This document shows positions 48,945 to 60,430 of a DNA stretch of 64,000 bases, one piece after another (the stretch's first letter is position 1; every line of letters starts with the position of its first letter). Source of the stretch: Archivesica marissinica (lineage: Eukaryota; Mollusca; Bivalvia; Venerida; Vesicomyidae). Under the pieces are notes generated by a model, which searched no databases, had not been told where the DNA came from, and worked only from the letters and a program-made list of their open reading frames with translations. The stretch is taken from NCBI GenBank assembly GCA_014843695.1, contig CM026386.1:19911926-19975925 (forward strand), in the 5' to 3' direction. A program made the position numbers and the translations under genes.

Positions 48945-51493
48945 CCAAGCGTAGCTGGGACTAAAATGTGGATACGCACCGGCGCTAGGGGGGTCCGGGG
49001 GCATGCTCCCCCGGATTATAGTTTTTGCTATACAGCCGTAGGTGAGTTTTAGAGTGTATTTCACAACTTATATGTACACAAAATACTGCTGGAAATAGTT
49101 TAAATTAATGGGTTTTGCGAGATTTTTTTACAATGAAAACCAACACCAAGTGACTTTAACCAAGATGTGTTATTACAAGTAGAGACATGGTACGGGCATG
49201 GGGGTGACACAAAATAGTTAGAGCACTGTTTTCAGCCTGTACGATCGATAATCCTCTCGCTAAATCTCGGGAATTATCTCTTCGTACAGCGCTCTAACTA
49301 TTACTTAGACACGAAACACAAAGGCAAGGCGCCGCTCCTTCCGTCTAGCGAAGACATCGATAACCATGTCAGTGTTTATCTCTTTGTCCCTGTGAATGTT
49401 CATCAGTCCTAGGCACGACAATCTGCCTATTGTCATGGTTGACCGAAGGTACGTTTTCAAGCGGCGCATGCTGCTGAACGATCTTTCTGCGGTGGCAGTT
49501 GAAACAGGCATCGCCAGCAAAATATGCAGACATGTTGAAACGTTGGGGTACAGCTCCCTAGGCGTGTGTGCCAGCGTGTCACCTACGGTGGCGTGAACTT
49601 CGGTGTCACCAGCGCACCTAACTTTCCAGCGAGACACTTCCCGTTTGAAGTCTTCAAAATCAACCGCGGGGAGATCCTCCTCAAATGTTTTATATATGGA
49701 CGCAATGATATCCTCGGTAAGATTACCTATATCGCCTGGTATCAGGAATTGGGCATTGAATCTGTCGCCATCCTCAATAAGACGATCAGATAGTTCTGTT
49801 ACCAAATGATCGACGAAAGGTAAGTACATGTTTCTCTTCCAGTAGTCAGAAACGGTATCTGCCGGAGCATTTTGACGATGTTGCTGACGCCGATTATTCG
49901 GGGCTCTAGGTCGTGATGGTTGCACATCAACAGCCTCTGCCATTTCAACAGCCTTCGCGTACAGGACATTCCACACAGCTGGATCATTTCGCTCATCCGT
50001 AACTTGGCGAGTGATGACGTTAGCTTCTTTGACAGCTTCAATAAGGTCACATGACTTGTTTTGTAACATTTTGGACAGTGGCATTAATCCCGAGAGCACA
50101 TGTTCTATAGCTACAAGACACACGATGAACCCGAACTGCATGATGGCTATTCTGTATGCACCGGCCTTGCTATCGCCATAGTGTAGACAGAGGTCAGCCA
50201 GTGCCTCCACGACCGTTATGTATGAAGACTGGAAGGTGTTCAGCGCGTCCGCTCTTGCTGCCCATCTTGTTTCGCACAGGGATTGTAATTTTGTTCTATG
50301 CTCCATGGCAATTTTACTTCCGACATCATTCGCTAGCGTTTCCTTGTATCGCAATAGTCGCTTCGCGGAATAATTAAAGGAAAACGCAATTTCTTGAACT
50401 GTGTTCATCATATTCCTGGCCAACGGCTCTTCCGACGCATGTACTATAGCTAAATTTAAGCAATGCGCTTTGCAATGAGTGTACACTGCTTTGGGCAGCG
50501 ACTGTCTAATTCGTGCTTGTACCCCACGGAACTTCCCGGACATGTTCGAAGCGCCATCATATCCCTGGCCCCTCATTGTATCTACGTCTACGCCTGCAAG
50601 TCTCAAGTTCTTCAGAAATGCATCGGAAAGTGATTCACCAGTCGTGGCGTCGCATTCGGCGAACGTAATGAAATCTTCACGTACGGCTAGTGTATCGTAG
50701 TCGAAATATCGCAAACAGAGCCATCTGCTCAATTGTGGAAGAGTCGGTGGCCTCGTCTGCTATGAAGCCAAAGAATGGGGCACTGTTACACTTTTTTACA
50801 ATAGATGATTTGATTTGTTCACCACAGATATCGATCAGTTCGTTCTGGATTTCGGGCGAAGTATATTTGGTTTATGGGTCCCCAGTTTCCAAGTGACCAC
50901 GTAGGACTGTGTTATATTTCGATTGATACTCTAGTAAAGCTATGAAGTTGCTATCTTTGTCGTCGTGACCTCGTAAGGCAACGTTTTGCTTTCCACACAG
51001 TACGATCGTGTCTACAATAGCTTTGAGAATGTTGAGATTTTTTTCCACTAGCGTGTTGTATGATGTGGAGATTGAATTCATGATATCCTTTTTGTCACTC
51101 GTCATTACATATTTGAAGTTTTCCGCAGCCTCCGTAGAGCTGATATGCATATCACTCTTTCCGTGGTTAGCAATCATTTTGCCGAGGTTGCTGGGGTCGG
51201 TCGCTGCTACCGATACGAAGGCTTTCTTCTCTACATGTGCGAAAATGTGATAGGGGGCGCAGTATACTCCTCCGGCAGACTTCGAGTACCGTAACCACGT
51301 GTTGCTTTTGGACGGCTCTAGATATCGAACAGTCGTGTCACATAAGTGTAGATATATGTTATAACTGTTGAAGATAATAAACATTTGACCCCTCACCCCC
51401 CTTAGGCTTCATTTTTTATTGCATTTTTCGCATTTTCATTTTTCCGACCTGTCAAAATTTACGTACGCCCAGCTACGCGCTGGAACTTAGCCT
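48945..51493 (-). mobile_element. hAT DNA transposon, about 2.5 kb, inserted in a SINE-A
   Basis: The left end ccaagcgtagctggg and the inverse of the right end (ccagcgcgtagctggg, ending at 51483) form short terminal inverted repeats with the hAT CAGNG-like start. Just inside the left end, a G-rich/C-rich subterminal palindrome (gggtccgggggcatgctccc) occurs. The flanks are the two halves of one SINE-A (48911-48944 and 51494-51738). A degenerate target duplication (aacacgct versus aacttagcct) marks insertion. The transposase is frameshifted, so the copy cannot be autonomous. Confidence 0.82.
49305..51396 (-). pseudogene. hAT-superfamily transposase pseudogene, DUF4371 type
   Basis: Two open segments on the minus strand belong to one transposase. 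51396-50872 encodes the N-terminal part (NTWLRYSKSAGGVYCAPYHI; GKSDMHISSTEAAENFKY). 50732-49305 encodes the core and C-terminus: RGQGYDGASNMSGKFRGVQA, the hAT Trp motif in LCETRWAARADAL, and the dimerisation motif ATAERSFSSMRRLKTYLRST. Between them, conserved IADEATDSSTIEQMAL lies in a third frame. At least two frameshifts (near 50880 and 50715) therefore break the gene. No N-terminal zinc finger was seen. It resembles P52rIPK/ZMYM-like invertebrate hAT proteins. Confidence 0.9.
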
Positions 51494-52454
51494 GGACTGG
51501 TAATCCAGGCATCGCAGGTTCGATCCTCCGTCTGACCCTAATAAAATTAACAGTCTTTCAGATGGGACGTTAAACCGAGGTCTCGTGTCGGTGCTTTACA
51601 CCGTGCATGTAAAAGATCCAGAGAGGAATGTGTTTATTTCTGTATCATATGCACTATCCTCCAAAATCTAAAATGACTAATCTCTTCAGGAGGCGTTGCT
51701 CATATGGTAGCGACGATAAATAAACGTAAAACACACACATTAATTTGTGTTGTGTACATTCAGATTAATATGACAATTCCTTGAACCCCCCCATCACAAC
51801 CGGTAGCAGTTCTCACTGATTTTGGTTTCAAAAATTTAAGCACAGCAACCTGTCAGGTTTAAACTTCGGTCAACAATAGTCACTTGGTTTAATTCAGCTG
51901 TTTATATAATAGATTAAATCCATTAATACGTAATATTTCACATGATTCTTCCGGGGAGAAGGACGAAACCCTAACTTTGCTACAATTACTCATTCCTAAT
52001 AATTATTCACAGCATAAATATAAAATCCTATGCTAAAAAATAATCTCACCTTTTTCACTTTTTAAACAGCCGCATAAATGCTAGCTCAATGTAAATACAG
52101 ATTGGAAATCGTTGTACAAAGGGCAACATAGCATAACATCCTGGGAAGGGCGGTTTTCTAATGTTGGTTATAACTTGTGGCCCGACCCTTTTGCAATGTT
52201 ACACAAATGTATGTATGCATCTTATACATTGTTAATTTCTATTCTGTATCATGCATGTATGTCAACTGTACTGTTTAATATGCCTATGCAATAAAATATG
52301 GTTAAATCAAAAGCATAAAATGATATTCATCTTCGGAAATATTACAATATGTACATATCCATTCGTTTACTTGAACCGTCTGACTGTTTTTATTCCTAAT
52401 AGATGACAATACAATTTTAATGTACACTCAAATCCAAATTCGTCCAGGTACATA

Positions 52455-52684
52455 CAGGGTCTGACCCTAATACAATTAACAGTCTTTCAAATTGGACTTT
52501 AAACCGAGGTCTTGTGTCGGTGCTTTATACCGTGCACGTAAAAGAACCAGCGGAGACTCTGGAATGGGTCTCTGTCTGTATCATTGCACTATCCTCCAAC
52601 AATTTAAAATGACCAATCTCTTCAGGAGTTGCTCATATGGGCAACCGGTAGCGACGATAAATAAACGTAAAACACATACACACG
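52455..52684 (+). mobile_element. SINE-A, head missing
   Basis: It begins at tctgaccctaatacaatta and runs to cgataaataaacgtaaaac; the tRNA-like head is absent. Confidence 0.87.
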
Positions 52685-52861
52685 TCCAGTTACATATTTA
52701 CAATGAACAACATTTAAATGAAGTTGAAACTCTAAATATCTTGTATAAATACTTGTGTTATCATTTGGTTAAAATGCTTAATAATGCTGATATATCACAT
52801 TGAGTATATACAAAGCAACCTGTATACATGTAAACAGATATACATGTGAAGAAACGGTTTA

Positions 52862-53040
52862 CAGTCAAACCTGTGTTAGTGGTCACCTCCATTAAGCAGC
52901 AACCCGTATTAAGCAGTCAGTTTCCAGATTACCAATATGTTGTTGTTTCATTACACGTTAGCCTTTAGTATGCAGCCACCGGTGTTATGCAACCACTTTA
53001 AAAACAACCACTTTAAAAAATAACACTTGCTTTACTTTCC
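52862..53040. mobile_element. MITE-4, right end lost
   Basis: cagtcaaacctgtgttagtg after TA, with diverged cattaagcagc units; no right terminus. Confidence 0.75.
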
Positions 53041-53127
53041 CCCCTTAATATAAATCTTATATTCATAGTTGTTCTCTATCAATGTTGATGTCATAGATCT
53101 ATGTAATATATTATATATATTTGATAG

Positions 53128-53192
53128 GATATATTAATTCGCAAGGATTTTTTGTATATATATTTAATAAAATATTTGCGAATTAATATATA
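53128..53192. repeat. AT-rich inverted repeat
   Basis: gatatattaattcgcaa and its inverse ttgcgaattaatatat separated by about 30 bp. Confidence 0.75.
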
Positions 53193-53204
53193 ATATTATT
53201 ATAT

Positions 53205-53392
53205 ATAGCCAAACCTGTGTTACTGGTCACCTCCATTAAGCAGCCAACCTATATTAAGCAGTCAGTTTCCAGATTCCCAATACTATTATGTTGTATTATT
53301 ATACATTTGACCTCTATTAAGCAGCAACCTATACTAAGCAGCCACTTTCTGCGATTCCCCTTGGCTGGCTGCTTAACACATGGTTGACTATG
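53205..53392. mobile_element. MITE-4, diverged
   Basis: agccaaacctgtgttactgg to gctgcttaacacatggttga; both ends are mutated. Confidence 0.75.
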
Positions 53393-54518
53393 TTGTAAAT
53401 CTAATATCAAACCGCATATGTAGTATATTTGGGTATAATATTGCACGAAATGTACAACGAATTATACCTTCAATGTCAACGGTAAGATTTTGGTCACATT
53501 TAAGGAGGTATGATTTTAAGATGTTCTAGATATTAATCAAACTAATTACACGTCGCGAAATTAAGTGACACCTTATTAAGGGCAAACAATCGACTATTGA
53601 CACAGGCTGTATTAAATATACTCCAATAAATACTACTAGATATTTGCAGCCAGAATATATCCTAGTTAAATATTGACATAAACTATTAGTTTACATATAT
53701 TCGGTATGGAATACAAAGGAGTATATTATGAGCCATACAGTTTCAAACTCAAGTTTCTATTTCTAAGCATCGCTGTAAATTTAGTTGAACTAGTAGCTTG
53801 GTGATAGTGCATACGTTGTCTATATTTAATGTATTTATTTTGGTTCAATATGCTATGATAGCCCATCTTAATTAAGTCATACCCCCTTATGGTTCGATAT
53901 GCTTCATTTATCGTAAAATAATCATGCAACTGTTATTTTTGTTTGTTAGTATTTCAGGATTTAATGTCGACCAACAGCTTAGGTGATAATATAGCGATTT
54001 ATCAGCTATTAATGGCACATCCAGACACGTGTGGGCGCCCGAGTACAACCACCGACCTGTCACAAGCCAGATGTATAGCTTCCTCACACGAACTTATTCG
54101 ATACCCTCCGTAGATTTCGAGAGACCCAATATAGCATTACATTTCATACCCGTGCTTACAGTTAAGAGTCCAACAATTTAATCTTAGCATATAACCATAC
54201 ATATATATTTACATCGCTATTGTATTTCCTTCGATGAACGTATGTGCCCTGATTGCATACAATTTCGTATGAGGGTTTCCAACTAATCATATGCAGCTGA
54301 CATGCGCACTCGATTTTACAGGCATGCGCATTCGCAGTGTTAGGCAAGGTTCGTCACGTGAACAGGCGTGTCTTACAGTTTACGCTGTTCCAAGGATGTT
54401 CTAATTACCATGTCCCCGCAACACGATAAGTCGCAAATTTGACTAAATACCCTTTAATTGGAAAATGTGATATTTGTTTTCCTTACTCATTGAAAAGAAT
54501 AATTAATGTAAATATAAG
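53393..54518. other. Intergenic, AT-rich, nothing recognised
   Basis: No family recognised before the MITE-9 that borders the PTB gene. Confidence 0.45.
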
Positions 54519-54636
54519 TAATGAATCGCGGGTTTACAGTTTCATCGGGTTATGAACCTTCGGCCTCCACACACTAACAAAGCCCACATATTGTTCATAC
54601 CCAGATGAAAACTATTAACCCGTGATTCATTCCTTA
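54519..54636. mobile_element. MITE-9, palindromic, 118 bp
   Basis: aatgaatcgcgggtttacag at the left mirrors ctattaacccgtgattcatt at the right. It sits 35 bp past the stop of the PTB gene, so it may be in that 3' UTR. Confidence 0.75.
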
Positions 54637-54670
54637 AAATAGTATGGACATACACATATCGTTCATGACT

Positions 54671-55633
54671 TTATGCTTCAGCATCATCTTGTAGATCGCC
54701 TGCAAGTTCCTCAGGGGTTCGCAACTCCACTTGAAAATTGTTTGTTTTCCCTTCAGCACTTAGTTGTTTCTGATACACTGTAAAACACGCGGAAAGAGCA
54801 AGCGCCATCTTCCGTGCATTTTGCGTCGAGTCTGCAATAAATGCGTGGCACTCTGTTTTCTTCTTTTTATACCCCAGTTCCTTAACAACTATAAAACTGA
54901 ACACACGCCAATATTTCATATCTTGGACACCATATGAAATGAAGTCAATTGGGTGTAGCCCAAAAGTCATTGTATCTTTTACTCTATTTGCCGGATGTTC
55001 CTTAATATCAATGCCTTTGGATGAGAAAATAACATAACACAAAGGCAGCTCAACTCTATCCATTGAAATAAGGTCATCTTTCACTTTGGCGATAAATTCA
55101 TCAACTGGTCCGCGAACATGTTCTAAACCATACACTCCTTTCGTTTCCATATGGCCGATGTATTTTGCCACAACATATACTGGTAACTTATCCACTTTGA
55201 TTCCACGGAATTTAGACAGGTTAGAAGTTCGTGAACCACTTGGTTTCTTTTCAAACTTTGTCAGTCTCTTCAACCGATCAAACATGGACAGCTTTTTAGA
55301 ACTTTTTGCCAATGTCTTTTTGTCGTCTTCTTTACTAGAATTAACGTTGACACCTGTTGCTTTGGCCTCCGCTTTATTATTGTTACTTCCGTCGGAATCT
55401 TCTCCTCGCGAGCTAGTGTCGTCTGCATCTTCGGTCGTCATTTCCGGTATATCCAAGTCTGGTTCTAGATTCAACTCATCGAGTTTAGAAATGGCGTCAT
55501 CGAACGCCGTGTCTGGTTCCATAGTAAAACTAGAATCCTCTGTGATATGAACGTCACTGGACGCCTGTGACCCCGACGCCGACGATACACTGCCATTTTC
55601 AGCGGAATCACAACTACGCTCAATATCCGACAT
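54671..55633 (-). CDS. PTB/PID-domain adaptor-like protein, single exon
   Basis: This is one uninterrupted frame of 320 residues from the Met at 55633 (MSDIERSCDSAENG). An upstream in-frame Met at 55708 would add 25 residues that look like leader sequence. Residues 1-108 are acidic, Ser-rich and probably disordered. Residues 109-140 are basic (SKKLSMFDRLKRLTKFEKK). About residues 148-292 form a phosphotyrosine-binding fold: VYVVAKYIGHMETKGVYGLE for strand 1 and helix, LPLCYVIFSSKGIDI, then HPIDFISYGVQDMKYWRVFS, and the C-terminal helix ARKMALALSACFTVYQKQL. PTB domains usually bind NPxY-type peptides or phosphoinositides. I cannot assign an orthologue; FAM43-, PID1- or GULP-like families are possible. 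There are no disablements. Confidence 0.85.
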   Translation of the reverse strand: MSDIERSCDSAENGSVSSASGSQASSDVHITEDSSFTMEPDTAFDDAISKLDELNLEPDLDIPEMTTEDADDTSSRGEDSDGSNNNKAEAKATGVNVNSSKEDDKKTLAKSSKKLSMFDRLKRLTKFEKKPSGSRTSNLSKFRGIKVDKLPVYVVAKYIGHMETKGVYGLEHVRGPVDEFIAKVKDDLISMDRVELPLCYVIFSSKGIDIKEHPANRVKDTMTFGLHPIDFISYGVQDMKYWRVFSFIVVKELGYKKKKTECHAFIADSTQNARKMALALSACFTVYQKQLSAEGKTNNFQVELRTPEELAGDLQDDAEA

Positions 55634-55708
55634 TTTATCCGGTTTATTTAAAAGATTTATACCTACACCGTTTGTAGAGAGTACTGTAGGCCTACATATA
55701 AATTCCAC

Positions 55709-56649
55709 ATTTATTGTTCAGTAATCCATACATGTACAAACACAGAACGTATTATACATCTCAACTAAACCGTCTGTTTGACCATTCTCACGTATTTGTT
55801 TATTACGGTTTTATAGCCGATTTACTCCACTCTCTTGTGCTAACGCGGATATCGATCACTTGTATATATACAATATAATCCGTATTGAACTATAAATTAA
55901 TAGTTATGTCGATCTGAGCCACAAAGAACGTAGCCGTGTATGAACACACAGTGTACATGCATGGATAAATAAGTATGCAGCACCTATGTATAATGCGCCT
56001 ACCGTATGTGGTCTGTTAACCGCGGGGGTTTTCTCCTCAATGACCCGGGTATTAGAGACTGACGAATAGTGACCAATAGTCTAGTATGCTTTGGGATTCG
56101 ATTTCAGAAGCTGAAAAAACAAAACATTGAAACTCTTATAAAATATGAACACGTTTAATGCATTTGTAATTTAATACTAGTCATATTGAATGTGAATGAT
56201 TCATCCGACACGGGATACCCACTGAATCACATAATATCCCCGATCTCAGGATTATCATTAGTCACGTTAAGCTAGATATACCGTTATCTAATAGTATAAT
56301 AAAGTATTCATACTATCTAGTTATGTCCTCAAACAACGCGACGTCTGTATTGACAAACATATAGACGGTCAACTTACATTGTGGTGATGCTATATTCGTA
56401 TAAATTTATATATAAATAAATGTGAGTTTAAAATATGCGTATCAAATACCGACACGCTTAGCGACTTGTCTCATCAAATTTAAAAGTACAAAATGTATTT
56501 CTTCACAAAGATAAGATAGGCCTACGCAGATGACGCGGTGTTAATGATCTTTCGTGCGGAACGTACGTACAAATATTGTATATCGCTACCAATAACAGGT
56601 CACTATTTGCAGTTGCAAAAACATGTTGTGAATTAACTCTGTTGCTTTG
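55709..56649. other. Sequence upstream of the PTB gene
   Basis: Presumed to hold the promoter and 5' leader of the minus-strand PTB gene. No TATA box or other motif was assigned; an upstream non-coding exon cannot be excluded. Confidence 0.4.
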
Positions 56650-56882
56650 TTTATACACATTTATTTAAGCTCAATTGCGAAGCAAGTTCTTACAACTTGT
56701 ATTAATCACTCTCGAGACCTCATTCCTGATGGAATCCATCGCCACGAGAGGAGAGAGAAGAGGCAATGTGGAATTTAAATGCCTTGCGTAAGGGCACACT
56801 CGTAACGGCTCCAGTAGGACTCGAACTGGGGGCCTTTCGCACCTAAAGCGAACGTGATACCATTGCACTCTCACGACTTCCA
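56650..56882 (-). mobile_element. SINE-D, complete
   Basis: Minus-strand head gtggaagtcgtgagagtgca, B-box-like cagttcgagtcc, body and 3' end gcttaaataaat. Confidence 0.88.
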
Positions 56883-57102
56883 CTATGTTACTTTATTATT
56901 GATTCTGTTATATTGACATGTCTTCAGTTTATGATATGAGTGCACCAATTAGATACCATTATTGGCGACTTTGAAGTGTCTGGGGGGAAATTGTCCATAA
57001 AATGCTGGTATTGTAAGCTGACTATGTTATCTGACGACGACGACAACAACAACGACACCATTGTGTTGCATAAAACATCTACAAGATGCTTACATCAAAT
57101 CA

Positions 57103-57397
57103 CAGACGGATATGTAGTCCAGTTGTTAACACGTTGGACTGGTAATCCAAGGATCGCAGGTTCGATCCCCCCGTCTGACCCTAATAAAATTAATAGTCTT
57201 TCAGATGGGACATTAAACCGAGGTCTCGTGTCGGTGCTGTACATCGTACACGTAAAAGAACCAGAGGAGACTCTGGAATGGGTCTCTGTCTGTATCATTG
57301 CACTATCCTCCAACAATCTAAAATTACCAATCTCTTCAGGAGGCGCCGCTCATATGGGCAACCGGTAGCGACGATAAATAAACGTAAAACACATACA
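57103..57397 (+). mobile_element. SINE-A
   Basis: A complete copy from cagacggatatgtagtccag to cgataaataaacgtaaaac. Confidence 0.9.
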
Positions 57398-57758
57398 CAC
57401 ACCAATAGGCAGTGATGCTCGTTTTCCAAAATATCCATGCTACAATTCGGGAAGTTACGTACTGTATTATATTCTAACAACAACAACACTTACTTTTATT
57501 AGTGTCAGGTTACATATTTAACAACATTACACATTAAGAATGTGTGTGTTTTTTAGTGTAGATATGCCATACGGTATATAAATATTATGATGTACGCGAG
57601 ATGCACGCGAGGATAGTCAGCACAGAGCCCTTTTATAATAAGTATTACCCCAAATGGACGTACTGACTGATTGCACGCCAAAATACGATCAATGGTCGCA
57701 TTGACATGTGTCTTTACTTGGTATCAGATAGCAGGATTGATAAAAATAAATACATTAA

Positions 57759-58257
57759 AGCGACATTACATCGCAAAAAGCAAATACATGCATTTTTTCA
57801 CGAATAAATGCAGTGCTACTACACAGTCTTCCGAATACATTCGAACACTAACATTGAATTAATAGACAATGTTTTTGTGGTTTGAAGACAAAGTATGATT
57901 TCATTTAACGGTCATCCATGCTGCACCTGCATTGACGTTTGTTTGTCATCGGAGTCAATACTAAACGCGAGATAATGTCGTTTAGAGATAATTTAACTAA
58001 GAATAGTCTACAAATAAATAGGCACACATGTGAGATATAACGGTAAATCTGTACCATACATCGTGTTATTCAGGATACACTAGTTGTATTACGCATGGAT
58101 GTTTACATTATTTTGTTATGTCAACAAACCGCGTATACGATGTTTGTTTATTTGTTGAAATAATCAGTATTTGAGGCAAATATTTGGAAACAATTATTCC
58201 ATATAATAGGAAAATACATTCTTTAGAAATTTGTGTTTTCGCTAATGTAGTGTCGCT
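57759..58257. mobile_element. MITE-3, 499 bp, TTAA target
   Basis: Same termini as the copy in SPOP intron 1 and TTAA at 57755-57758 and 58258-58261. It contains an extra segment near 58100-58200. Confidence 0.86.
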
Positions 58258-58446
58258 TTAACATAATAATGAATGTAATAGAAACCGACAAACTGAAATG
58301 GGCGTTTATCTTGTAAATTGATACACCACCCAGTAGTGTCACTTTGTTCATAGATTCTACTCAAATAAGTGCGCGTCGCAATAAAATTGTAGAAAAAGTG
58401 TTAGTAATACAATAACTTGTGTGTACTCGGCCACGTGGGCATTTGT

Positions 58447-58730
58447 TTGTTTTTACGTTTATTTATCGTCGCTACCGGTTGCCCATATGAGCGACACCTC
58501 CTGAAAAGATTAGTAATTTTAGAGTTTTGGAGGATAGTGCAATGATACAGATAGAGACCCATTCTCATCTGGTTCTTTTACATGTACGGTGTAAAGCACC
58601 GACAGGAGATCTTGGTTTAAAGTCCCAACCGAAAGACTTGATTTTATTAGGGTCAGACCTGAGATCGAACCTGCGCTCCCTGGATTACCAGTCCAACGTG
58701 TTAACCACTGGACTACAGATCGTATGTTCT
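58447..58730 (-). mobile_element. SINE-A, diverged
   Basis: Tail at the left, head (ctggactacagatcg) at the right, with small deletions in the body. Confidence 0.88.
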
Positions 58731-58744
58731 ATCGACAGCATGCT

Positions 58745-59105
58745 AGGCCACTAGACCACGGAGGTCTTTGTCTTATGTTCTATCGACCAACAAGTTAGGC
58801 CACGGAGGTCTTTGTCTTATGTTCTATCGACCAGCAAGCTAGGTCACGGAGGTCTTTGTCTTATGTTCTATCGACCAACAAGCTAGGCCACGGAGGTCTT
58901 TGTCTTATGTTCTATCGACCAACAAGCTAGGTCACGGAGGTCTTTGTCTTATGTTCTATCGACCAGCAAGCTAGGACACGGAGGTCTTTGTATTATGTTC
59001 TATCGACCAGCAAGCTAGGACACGGAGGTCTTTGTATTATGTTCTATCGACCAGCAAGCTAGGTCACGGAGGTCTTTGTCTTATGTTCTATCGACCAGCA
59101 CGCCC
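58745..59105. repeat. 44-bp tandem repeat, about eight copies
   Basis: Unit ggtcacggaggtctttgtct, tatgttctatcgaccagcaa, gcta, with small substitutions; it directly follows the 58447 SINE-A. Confidence 0.93.
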
Positions 59106-59254
59106 CCCGACCACGAATTAGTCTCGTGTCTTATGTTGTGTGGTATATGTACACACTATTTGAATGATGAAGGCACATATATGTATTTATTTTAAACCAC
59201 AATAAACGAAACATTATTAGGTCAAGCTACCTCCCTCTGAGTGTCGCTGTCTAG

Positions 59255-59345
59255 CTATTCCCGACTGGAGTCCGTGGTCCTTTGGTAGATCGTCGGACTT
59301 GGAATCGATGTGCTTTGGGTTAGATACTCGGTCACGGCACGTGTG
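59255..59345 (+). other. tRNA-like segment
   Basis: gtccgtggtcctttggtaga resembles an A box and gggttagatactcggtc a weak B-like region. It lies upstream of a SINE-E and may be another SINE head. A functional tRNA is unlikely. Confidence 0.35.
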
Positions 59346-59374
59346 TAGTGTCTCTGAGCAAGCAAGGCACGTGT

Positions 59375-59545
59375 AAACAGTCCGGATAGTTCAGTCGTTA
59401 AGATAGTTCGACTTGTATGCGAAAGGTCCCCGGGTTAGCTGAACAGGTTTCTCACTCTGTGACACTTATTACTGGCTAAGCCTGTCCAGGAAAACATGTA
59501 TATGTCCCCTCAAGGGTTTTGACATAAATGGAACATACAACTAGA
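59375..59545 (+). mobile_element. SINE-E, complete copy
   Basis: A tRNA-like head (cagtccggatagttcagtcg; B-box-like cccgggttagctg) runs into the tail gtcccctcaagggttttgac. It is the only copy in the window with both head and tail. Confidence 0.72.
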
Positions 59546-59566
59546 TCCCTCGTTTAATCGCCCCAA

Positions 59567-59625
59567 GCCTGTCCAGGAAAACATGTATATGTCCCCTCAA
59601 GGGGTTTAGCATAAATGGAACATAC
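59567..59625 (+). repeat. SINE-E tail duplication
   Basis: A second copy of the tail segment aagcctgtccaggaaaacat through gtcccctcaaggggtttag, 86 bp after the first. Confidence 0.8.
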
Positions 59626-59939
59626 AACTAGATTCCCCGTTTAATCGCTCCGCGCCTAACTGCCCCAACCCCACCACACATAGCCGTCGTTGCTTACTTT
59701 AAACCAACTCTCATAATACACTAATTCAACCGTAAAAATAAAAAGTTGACTCACCAATTTAAGATTTAACAAGGCGATGTTTATTTCCCTCATGCGCCAT
59801 ACACGAATTTAGTTTTATGTGTCCGAAACTGTGAACTAAACTGTGATATTTAATCTTGATCTCTGCCTAAAGCTTGTAAATACTGGAAAATAAACACAGG
59901 TTGTATTATCTGACACAGTGGCAATTTCACCTGGTTAAA

Positions 59940-59967
59940 ATTACACGCTTCCTTTGAAGCGTGTAAT
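59940..59967. repeat. Perfect 12-bp hairpin
   Basis: attacacgcttc and gaagcgtgtaat enclose a 4-base loop. Function unknown; it is not followed by a T run. Confidence 0.75.
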
Positions 59968-60150
59968 ATAATGACTGGCACACCTAATATTTGACGACGC
60001 GATATAACATTGTATCGATAACATGTCGTTATGTGCTGGGATGTTGGCTCTTTCCGAAAGTAAAGACTTCTTTCCAATCACGTACATTACAATGGTAGGC
60101 ATATTTTTGCAACTACTTAACCACAGCATTTTCATAAACACTTTCAAAGT

Positions 60151-60430
60151 ACAGACGGATCTGTAGTCCAGTGGTAACACGCTGGACTGGTAATACAGGG
60201 ATCGCAGGTTCGACCCCCCGTCTGACCCTAATACAATTAACAGTCTTTCAGATGGGACATTAAACCGAGGTCTCGTGTCGGTGCTGTACACATGCACGTT
60301 AAAGAACCAGAGGAGACTCTGGAATGGGTCTCTGTCTGTATCATTGCACTATCCTCCAAAAATCTCAAATGCCTACTCTCTTCAGGAGGCGTCGCTCATT
60401 TGGGCAGGCACCGGTAGCGACGATAAATAA
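60151..60430 (+). mobile_element. SINE-A
   Basis: Complete head acagacggatctgtagtcca; the tail is shortened (cgataaataaatgtg). Confidence 0.9.

Larger units (their letters stand above)
48911..51738 (+). mobile_element. SINE-A, split by the hAT element
   Basis: The head acagacggatctgtagt starts at 48911 and the tail cgataaataaacgtaaaac ends near 51738. Both sides carry the 12-bp direct repeat attaatttgtgt (48899-48910 and 51739-51750), a retrotransposition target duplication. The hAT therefore entered an already resident SINE. Confidence 0.9.

Noticed and set aside
55086..55550. 154-residue plus-strand frame
   Set aside because: It is the antisense shadow of the PTB gene, whose minus-strand frame has clear domain structure.
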